Source: a virus. From it: DNA of 20,206 nt. Location of the stretch: IMG/VR virus record IMGVR_UViG_3300037961_003562, positions 1 to 20,206 of that record; one strand, 5' to 3'. Numbering within the stretch: the first letter of the stretch is position 1; each line of letters starts with the position of its first letter. The notes beneath the pieces were generated by a model, which was not told the DNA's origin, did no database searches, and was given only the letters and a program-made list of their open reading frames with translations. Below, in pieces: positions 15,289 to 20,206 of this stretch. Both the position numbers and the translations under genes were made by a program.

Positions 15289-17916
15289 TCAGGTCCTCCT
15301 ATAGAAACGAGGTGTGTAGTTACCTTCCCACATCATAGAGTTGACAGCGACTGGAAACGGTGAATTGTTGAACATTCTAATAGTAAAGTTTTCTGTACGC
15401 TGATGGACGGGAACAGTAAACACAGTTTCATTGTTTAGAGGAACGTCATTAGCAAGATACTGGTTAGCTTCAGCTACAGGGTTGATAGTAAACCATTCAT
15501 CAATAAACATGATGATCTCTGCATTGTTAGCCGGAGCTGAGTCAAATACAATCGTAGTGTCGTTTGTAAAGGTAAACCCAGTCTCACGTACACCATTGAC
15601 AGTAATCTTAACTTCAGATCTGTCAACAAAATCTAGATCACGTTTATTAAATGTATATGTAGTTGTAGAGCCATCACCAGTAAAACTAATCTCATAAGGA
15701 CGTCTTCCCTTTTGCTCAAGTTTAAAGCTCATCATACCGGACAAACCGATAGCAAACTTCATACGTGAAATAGTTAGTGAAGCAGTAAAGTCAGTAATTC
15801 TAGGATCTGGTCGGAAGTATGTACGAGGCAGTCTAATGTCAAAGTTATACTTAAACCCGACAATTACGTCGCCTGCAACGTTCAGGGCATCCTCTCCGCT
15901 AGCTGTAAGGTTTTTATTAGGAATAATAAAGAACGTCTCAGTAGCAGGTGAGTTAGGACCGTTGGTGTCAGAACCACGCTCAGGTGTGATAGTAAAGCCA
16001 GACTCAACAAAAGTACCGCCACTGGTGTCACCTTTAATAACAATAATAGGTGTCAACCCAGATACATCATTGTATGGAATGTAACACTTAGTACGGTTGT
16101 TAGTACTGTCATAAACGACAGCACTGGATGCAATGTTTTTGTACAGGTCAATACTGGGGTTAACCTTTTCACCGTCATTGTTGACAATGATAGCTTGTTC
16201 AGGGCTTTGACTCAACGCTGCTTTAGTGATCGTAAATTGATTACCTTGCTTAGTAACGGCATACATCTCATCAGAGTTAGTAGCCAAGAACTGCACAGTA
16301 CCGGGCATCAACCAGCTGACCCAAGCTTCCATCAAGTTTTCTTTACCATCATTAAAATAACGATAAAGGAATACTTCATTTGAACCTTGACCACTGAGTG
16401 CAATCAAAGAGTTTTGAGGACTTGCAATCAAAGAATCAATGTCAGGGCTAATCCATTCCTTGACAACACGAGAGATGTCTAGCACCTGGGGGTTCTCTTG
16501 CTGACCTCTGGTAACCATGCTAAACACACGGCTGTAGCCAGGAGTCTTGCTAACAAAGTTGATGTTTGTACCGACGTCAACAGGATAAATATCAGTATCC
16601 ATTTCAAAGTTAGAAAGGGTACGGATAGTAGTCAACGCAGGTGTCAGCACTCCACTGTCGGAGAACATAATAAACTGCTGATCTTTAGAAAACAGTACGA
16701 CACCCTGGGCTGTAGGCAACACAGCGTGTAGTGCAGTCGGTCGGATAGAAGAGCAGCTAAGGTCTACCGGATCTGAATCAATAACAATCTGAGCAGATGC
16801 ATGGTAGAAGTTAAAGAAGTCACCAGATTGACCCATCGACACGTTGTCTTTGGATAGAAATCCTAGACGATTGTTGTGGAAAAACCCAGCGGTAATCTTT
16901 TCACCTACAAAACTAGGATGTGAGTTAGTTACATCATCACCTACAAGCCTGTTTGTGTAAGATATTTTACGAAAAATAAAAGTATCTACAGCAGTATTTA
17001 CCAGCTCATGTGGCATAGTAGCTGTATCAAGACCAGGTGATGCATCAGGTGCAATAGTCTCTTGCCAGTAACCTTCTCCAGATACACCATCATGTGCTAC
17101 AAATTTAGCATAGTAGGTATCTTTATCAGAGTTTGTGTTAACAACTTCTACAACTCTGTTATGCACGCTTTTAGCTGGAAGCTCAGAAACGTTAGCAACA
17201 ACATCTTCAAAAACAATCAACTCTAGGTTATCAGCACCACCCTCAGCATGGACATCCATGTGAAGAGTACTGCTGATCTCTAAAGTGTTGCTAAGTCTGA
17301 TAACAGTAAGCTGAGCATGATCACCAGTAAATGCATCAATATCAGATTTAAGATCTGTCAAAATGTCATTTACATCAGAAGATGCAGAAGCTGTAAAGGT
17401 AGCTGTTTTTGTGACACTGTTGATTGTAATTTCAATGGTGTAGGTAGCGCCTGATGTTACAGCTTTAACTTCAACAGTTGCAACACGGTGTGCGTTGAAT
17501 GTAGGTGCAGCTTGGGTTCCGACAGTCTTATCACTGTTAATAACAATAGTTGTATCTTGTACAGTGATGAGGTTGTACTTGTCACGGGTACTGCCTAGAT
17601 AGCTGGTGCCATCAGGAAAGGTAACTGTAGCTGCGTTACCAGTCTTGACATTCCAAATATCAATATCAGTGCCTTTGATTACACCGATGTATTCTTCATC
17701 ATCATCACGATTGATGTAAAACCATTTACCACTATCGTATGTAGTACCGGTACCTAAGTTGACGATGTGTTCAAAACCGGGTCGTTTAGTCAACCCATAG
17801 GTAGCATCAGGGTAGCCGTTGTAGCACTCACGGACCTGACCCGGTAATTTTTTGTCATCTGATTGTCGTGAAACTCCACCGAGGTAGTTTCCGATCCGTT
17901 GAGTAACTGCAGGCAT
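15289..17916 (-). CDS. Tail tubular protein B (T7 gp12-like nozzle)
   Basis: An 875-residue protein (T7 gp12 has 794) that begins VTQRIGNYLGGVSRQSDDKKLPGQ and continues CYNGYPDATYGLTKRPGFEHI, the signature opening of podovirus nozzle proteins (GGISQQP, then LQKRPP in T7). It would form the hexameric lower tail tube through which DNA passes. Its start directly abuts the tail tubular A stop (TAAATG), and its end carries the ribosome binding site of the next gene. Residues about 742-807 (FTGDGSTTTYTF, SEVKITVNG, GFTFTNDTTIVFDSAPANNAEI) resemble the N-terminal attachment domain of the fiber in this window, an inserted module that may account for much of the extra length. The protein ends ...RFYRRT. 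Confidence 0.92.
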   Translation of the reverse strand: MPAVTQRIGNYLGGVSRQSDDKKLPGQVRECYNGYPDATYGLTKRPGFEHIVNLGTGTTYDSGKWFYINRDDDEEYIGVIKGTDIDIWNVKTGNAATVTFPDGTSYLGSTRDKYNLITVQDTTIVINSDKTVGTQAAPTFNAHRVATVEVKAVTSGATYTIEITINSVTKTATFTASASSDVNDILTDLKSDIDAFTGDHAQLTVIRLSNTLEISSTLHMDVHAEGGADNLELIVFEDVVANVSELPAKSVHNRVVEVVNTNSDKDTYYAKFVAHDGVSGEGYWQETIAPDASPGLDTATMPHELVNTAVDTFIFRKISYTNRLVGDDVTNSHPSFVGEKITAGFFHNNRLGFLSKDNVSMGQSGDFFNFYHASAQIVIDSDPVDLSCSSIRPTALHAVLPTAQGVVLFSKDQQFIMFSDSGVLTPALTTIRTLSNFEMDTDIYPVDVGTNINFVSKTPGYSRVFSMVTRGQQENPQVLDISRVVKEWISPDIDSLIASPQNSLIALSGQGSNEVFLYRYFNDGKENLMEAWVSWLMPGTVQFLATNSDEMYAVTKQGNQFTITKAALSQSPEQAIIVNNDGEKVNPSIDLYKNIASSAVVYDSTNNRTKCYIPYNDVSGLTPIIVIKGDTSGGTFVESGFTITPERGSDTNGPNSPATETFFIIPNKNLTASGEDALNVAGDVIVGFKYNFDIRLPRTYFRPDPRITDFTASLTISRMKFAIGLSGMMSFKLEQKGRRPYEISFTGDGSTTTYTFNKRDLDFVDRSEVKITVNGVRETGFTFTNDTTIVFDSAPANNAEIIMFIDEWFTINPVAEANQYLANDVPLNNETVFTVPVHQRTENFTIRMFNNSPFPVAVNSMMWEGNYTPRFYRRT
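15295..15300 (-). promoter_or_regulatory. Strong ribosome binding site AGGAGG for the gp14-like gene
   Basis: AGGAGG sits in the last codons (Arg-Arg) of tail tubular protein B. It is 8 bases from a TTG and 11 bases from the ATG right after that TTG. The TTG has the better spacing and the ATG the better codon, so either could be used. It is the clearest Shine-Dalgarno in the window; most other genes here have none. Confidence 0.75.
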
Positions 17917-18537
17917 TTATCGAATAAGAGCTTTGTAAGGTTGATAGCTAATGTATTGATTGGTATCACCAGCGTGACCAAAGAAGGTGTAGTCACCTTG
18001 ATTGCATTCATACTCCATAGCCATAGCTCGGGAGAATGCTTCCTTTTGTTGTAGGATTGTGTATTGATTAGGGTCACCGACGATACGGCTAGATACGATA
18101 GCAGCAGCACGGTTAGTAATAAAGTCAGCAATAGGCTTGGGAATATCAACCCAGTCAAACTGCCAAACTACATCACATTTAACTGTAGTGAAATTAGTCC
18201 ACTTGTACGTGTGATGTACTGGATCGTATAGCTTACCGCTGCGACGAACAGCACCGTACTCAACGTTTGCAGGGTCGTTACTCAAGTCAAGTTGCAGAAC
18301 GTTGTTAGGGATTTGAATTTCATTATTTACATCAGGAGTAAATTCATATTTGTACTCCTTATTAAAGGACCATCCTTCCGCCTGTACTTCCCGAGAGACT
18401 TCAAGTAAAGTCTGATAGGCAATCGCAACGTCCGGGTTGGTTTGATCTAGGGTAGTCACAGGCGCTTGACCACATGACTGCAGGATTTGATTGACAGCAG
18501 GCAGCTCTTGCTGCGAGTTAGTGGTAGGAAAAGCCAT
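17917..18537 (-). CDS. Tail tubular protein A (T7 gp11-like adaptor)
   Basis: A 206-residue protein (T7 gp11 has 196) with the family's opening: ELPAVNQILQSCGQAPVTTLDQTNPDVAIA, then VSREVQAEGWSFN (T7: AVNDILASIGEPPVSTLE, then RQIQSRGWTFN). It would form the dodecameric ring between portal and nozzle. It lies right after the capsid gene's terminator, with no ribosome binding site visible in the AT-rich leader (TTTTTTTTATCTATATGG), so its transcription must come from read-through of that terminator. Its stop abuts the ATG of tail tubular protein B, which suggests coupled translation. Confidence 0.93.
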   Translation of the reverse strand: MAFPTTNSQQELPAVNQILQSCGQAPVTTLDQTNPDVAIAYQTLLEVSREVQAEGWSFNKEYKYEFTPDVNNEIQIPNNVLQLDLSNDPANVEYGAVRRSGKLYDPVHHTYKWTNFTTVKCDVVWQFDWVDIPKPIADFITNRAAAIVSSRIVGDPNQYTILQQKEAFSRAMAMEYECNQGDYTFFGHAGDTNQYISYQPYKALIR

Positions 18538-18543
18538 ATAGAT

Positions 18544-18571
18544 AAAAAAAAGGGGACCCCGAAGGATCCCC
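18544..18571 (-). terminator. Intrinsic terminator after the capsid gene
   Basis: On the minus strand an 8-pair stem, GGGGATCC pairing with GGGTCCCC (one T-G pair), closes a TTCG loop and is followed by eight T. It starts 14 bases after the capsid stop. C(TTCG)G loops are extra stable. T7 has its partial terminator at the same place, between genes 10 and 11. Because all tail genes lie downstream, this one must also be leaky or act for only one polymerase. Confidence 0.92.
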
Positions 18572-18585
18572 CAGAATTGAATAAA

Positions 18586-19722
18586 TCAGAATGCAGCAGG
18601 TGCGGTGGCGGTACCAGCGTACAGCTCAACAGCACAAGCAGGGTTCAGGTAGTCAGCGCCCATGGCGAGACGACCCAGAATCACGTCACCCTGGTAAACC
18701 ACGGAGACGTCGCCCGAGGTGACTTGCACCTGAGGACCGATGGCTTCAACACAACCAGCAGCTTCGCGCTGGAAGATGAGACCACAGGAGTTTGCGAATT
18801 CGGTTTCTTCACCGTACTCGTTGTTGATGCCAGTGACATCGTTAGCAGCATCTTCCAGAGCTTCACCAACGAAGGAGCCGGTGTTGCCAGGAGAGGTGGT
18901 GCCAGGGTTGGTCGCAGAACCGGTACCGTACTTGGTGCCATACTGGCTAAAGAACGGGATGTTCATGGACTTGAAGATCTTGATGCCAGCGATCTCAACG
19001 ATGCCTTGACCAGACTGCAGGGCAGCGCCTTGCTCGTCGCGGTTGATCAAACCATTGTTGCCGACCTCTTGGATCAGAGCATAGTACTGACGGGGGTTCA
19101 GAATACCCACACGTCCTTCAGAGGACACACCCTTTTCGTCCATCGCAGCAGCGGCGTCGAAGAAGGCGGTGGTCAGTTTCTGAGCGTCATATGCATCAGA
19201 AGCGTTGGTGCTGGTGCCCACACGAATCTGGGTACCACCAGGCTCAACAAAGCTGGACTTGGTGATCGGAGATGCAGCACGTGCGCCACGGGTGACAGCA
19301 CGGAAGATCAGACGGTCATACTTCTGAGCAAGAGCATAGCCGATCTTACGGGAGATCTCGCTACGCAGGTCGTAATGAGAAAGGGTCTCATCAAGGTCGT
19401 AGACGAAGGCGCTGGAGATCAGCAGGTCATCAACCGTGATGGTCTTCTCGGCCACCGGCGGTGCACCATCGGTGTTGCCAAGGATGGCGTTACCGGGGGT
19501 GTGGAACTCAGCCGTGGTCCGACCGGTGTAGATGAATTGAAGGGACTTACCGTTGGTAAGGGTACGCTTCATGACCAGGTCACGAGCGATAGCATTGTAC
19601 TGGAACCCTTTGAACATCTCGCCGGAGAACAGCTTAAGGTAAAGGGCGCGGGCGTCACCCGCAGAGTTAGCTTGACCAGGACGAGTCAGGCTCGTGGTCA
19701 GCGTAGAAGACTGATGTGCCAT
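18586..19722 (-). CDS. Major capsid protein (T7 gp10A-like)
   Basis: A 378-residue capsid protein (T7 gp10A has 345) starting MAHQSSTLTTSLTRPGQAN. Family features are GDARALYLKLFSGEMFKGFQYNAIARDLVMKRTL near the N-terminus, LQFIYTGRTTAEFHTPG, DDLLISSAFVYDLDE, EISRKIGYALAQKYDRLIFRAV and RVGILNPRQYYALIQ. It forms the icosahedral shell by the HK97-type fold shared by tailed phages. Codons are clearly richer in G/C at third positions than in neighbouring genes, as expected for the most expressed virion protein. No Shine-Dalgarno is visible before the ATG (TTTTTAATCCATAACA). A strong terminator follows. There is no sign of a frameshifted longer form such as T7 gp10B, because the terminator lies just after the stop. 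Confidence 0.95.
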   Translation of the reverse strand: MAHQSSTLTTSLTRPGQANSAGDARALYLKLFSGEMFKGFQYNAIARDLVMKRTLTNGKSLQFIYTGRTTAEFHTPGNAILGNTDGAPPVAEKTITVDDLLISSAFVYDLDETLSHYDLRSEISRKIGYALAQKYDRLIFRAVTRGARAASPITKSSFVEPGGTQIRVGTSTNASDAYDAQKLTTAFFDAAAAMDEKGVSSEGRVGILNPRQYYALIQEVGNNGLINRDEQGAALQSGQGIVEIAGIKIFKSMNIPFFSQYGTKYGTGSATNPGTTSPGNTGSFVGEALEDAANDVTGINNEYGEETEFANSCGLIFQREAAGCVEAIGPQVQVTSGDVSVVYQGDVILGRLAMGADYLNPACAVELYAGTATAPAAF

Positions 19723-19760
19723 TGTTATGGATTAAAAAGAAAAAAGTATTTACAGTTTTC

Positions 19761-19780
19761 TTGATCGATCAAAAATTTTT
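19761..19780. promoter_or_regulatory. AT-rich palindromes in the capsid gene leader
   Basis: A perfect 12-base palindrome, TTGATCGATCAA (19761-19772), runs into a second dyad, AAAAATTTTT (19771-19780). They lie 39 to 58 bases upstream of the capsid ATG. They could be an operator, part of a late promoter, or a phage polymerase signal; nothing in the sequence decides which. No convincing -35/-10 pair with normal spacing was found. Confidence 0.4.
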
Positions 19781-19793
19781 GTGGTCTATCCCA

Positions 19794-19870
19794 CCGTCTA
19801 GACGGCGCGAGGTGTCGGGCGTACCCGGCTCGTGCCAATGCAAGGGAGGTCCGACTCTGAGGTGCCTCCC
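19794..19870 (-). other. GC-rich structured leader upstream of the capsid gene
   Basis: This non-coding stretch of about 77 bases can fold three times in a row. GGGAGG pairs with CCTCCC (19865-19870 with 19844-19849; 15-base loop). CGAG-C-CGGG-TACG-CCCG-ACAC-CTCG forms a two-part hairpin (19808-19832). CCGTCTAGACGG is a perfect 12-base palindrome (19794-19805). No T-run follows any of them, so they do not look like intrinsic terminators. They could be an RNA-processing or stabilising structure for capsid mRNA (T7 late messages are trimmed at RNase III hairpins) or part of a promoter. Its composition is distinct from the AT-rich flanks. Confidence 0.5.
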
Positions 19871-19876
19871 AAGCTA

Positions 19877-20023
19877 TTACAGAAGACCCTTAAGGCACTT
19901 CTTTTGTTTCCGACATTGTGGCTTTTTATCACCACATTGCCCACATCTTTTAAAAACCACACCACTATTATCAGGTGTCATCTTTGTGATTGATGCTTGT
20001 ACTTTTTTAGATTGATGTGGCAT
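19877..20023 (-). CDS. 48-residue basic protein with four clustered cysteines
   Basis: A 48-codon frame starting MPHQSKKVQASITKM and ending KCLKGLL. Cysteines at 27, 30, 37 and 43 (C-G-Q-C-G-D-K-K-P-Q-C, then C five residues on) are spaced like a small zinc-binding knuckle, and the protein is rich in Lys, Arg and Gln. It starts 8 bases after the 38-residue gene's stop and ends before the structured leader of the capsid gene. No ribosome binding site is visible. In T7 this place, before the capsid gene, is held by the scaffolding gene, so these mini-genes are extra. It could bind nucleic acid or act as a minor regulator; both are inference, and coding is probable but not certain. Confidence 0.6.
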   Translation of the reverse strand: MPHQSKKVQASITKMTPDNSGVVFKRCGQCGDKKPQCRKQKKCLKGLL

Positions 20024-20031
20024 TAGTAGAT

Positions 20032-20148
20032 TTAGTTAAGAACAGTTTTTTTGTAAGCAGTTCCACGGTAGCAAAGGGCAACCTCTTTCTCCTGACGGAG
20101 AAGCTTTTGGTATTCTTTGATGATGAAGCGCTTTTCGAGATCAGACAT
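20032..20148 (-). CDS. 38-residue protein ending in a YRG-x-x-Y motif
   Basis: A 38-codon frame starting MSDLEKRFIIKEYQKLLRQE, a charged amphipathic helix, followed by KEVALCYRGTAYKKTVLN. The C-terminal YRG-x-x-Y resembles a short motif of small cyanobacterial proteins (the DUF4278 type, from memory) and would fit a cyanophage. It lies directly upstream of the 48-residue gene with an 8-base gap. There is no strong ribosome binding site before the ATG (TTTATTCCTGTACGAACT). Function unknown; it may be a small host-interaction protein. Confidence 0.6.
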   Translation of the reverse strand: MSDLEKRFIIKEYQKLLRQEKEVALCYRGTAYKKTVLN

Positions 20149-20166
20149 AGTTCGTACAGGAATAAA

Positions 20167-20190
20167 CCTAGACCCCGTTCCATGTCTAGG
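20167..20190. repeat. Short inverted repeat at the right edge
   Basis: CCTAGAC and GTCTAGG form a perfect 7-base inverted repeat around a 10-base spacer, about 18 bases upstream of the 38-residue gene. No T-run follows on the minus strand, so it is not a clear terminator. Minus-strand bases 20191-20206 probably hold the end of an upstream gene, but two frames reach the window edge and the right one cannot be chosen. Confidence 0.4.
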
Positions 20191-20206
20191 CAGTCATGCG
20201 TCTATG

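Noticed and set aside
19744-19754. TGTAAATACTT before the capsid gene as a T4-type late promoter (TATAAATA-like)
   Set aside because: One partial match in an AT-rich leader, in a T7-like phage, is not enough evidence.
18487-19764. A 425-codon open frame on the plus strand covering the capsid gene
   Set aside because: It is an antisense shadow of the capsid gene, caused by that gene's GC-rich codon pattern. The protein has no recognisable features and the minus frame is clearly the capsid protein.
19794-19870. Structured leader as a possible tRNA gene
   Set aside because: No acceptor-stem pairing at tRNA distance, no T-loop GGTTCGA-like element and no CCA end could be found on either strand.

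Overview
The window looks like the late structural module of a lytic, T7-like podovirus (short-tailed phage), read entirely on the minus strand. Its gene order, read right to left, is T7's order: major capsid protein, tail tubular protein A, tail tubular protein B, three internal (ejection) virion proteins, tail fiber, then small lysis-region genes. The two tail tubular proteins and the fiber N-terminus resemble T7 gp11, gp12 and gp17 at sequence level; the internal proteins are named mainly by position and size. The fiber architecture and the small genes after it look, from memory of the families, like those of marine cyanophages infecting Synechococcus or Prochlorococcus. The host is therefore probably a cyanobacterium, but this is inference from protein families, not from any host sequence. 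No tRNA, integrase, insertion sequence or CRISPR array was seen.

Right end (about 19.7-20.2 kb): two mini-genes lie upstream of the capsid gene, one of 38 codons with a YRG-x-x-Y ending and one of 48 codons with four clustered cysteines. A GC-rich untranslated stretch follows that can fold into several hairpins, and then an AT-rich leader with perfect palindromes. This is where a promoter or RNA-processing site for the capsid transcript would be expected. The capsid gene (18.6-19.7 kb) is visibly richer in G+C and C-ending codons than its neighbours and is closed by a strong intrinsic terminator with a TTCG loop, the same place where T7 has its partial terminator.

Middle (7.6-18.5 kb): tail tubular proteins A and B abut, followed by a gp14-like protein, a gp15-like protein with a lysozyme-like domain at its C-terminus, and a 1294-residue gp16-like protein. 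Junctions are tight (abutting, 4-base overlap, or gaps of up to about 20 bases), consistent with one polycistronic late transcript. These proteins would form the tail and the ejected channel that crosses the cell wall.

Left (1.2-7.6 kb): one very large fiber gene (2124 codons). It has a T7-type tail-attachment domain, two short tandem repeats, a right-handed beta-helix-like region, exactly 70 tandem 17-residue YadA-head-like repeats (1184 residues), and a C-terminal S74-type self-cleaving chaperone. A module like its N-terminal domain also occurs inside tail tubular protein B.

Far left (1-1.2 kb): a compact cassette of small genes follows the fiber. They are an 80-residue conserved-looking protein, a 53-residue membrane-associated candidate, a 152-residue proline-rich protein, a 58-residue two-helix membrane protein (holin-like, overlapping the proline-rich gene by 70 bases out of frame), and the start of a secreted protein with a signal peptide that runs off the window. 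Several of these are too short or too truncated for a simple ORF scan and were found by reading junctions.
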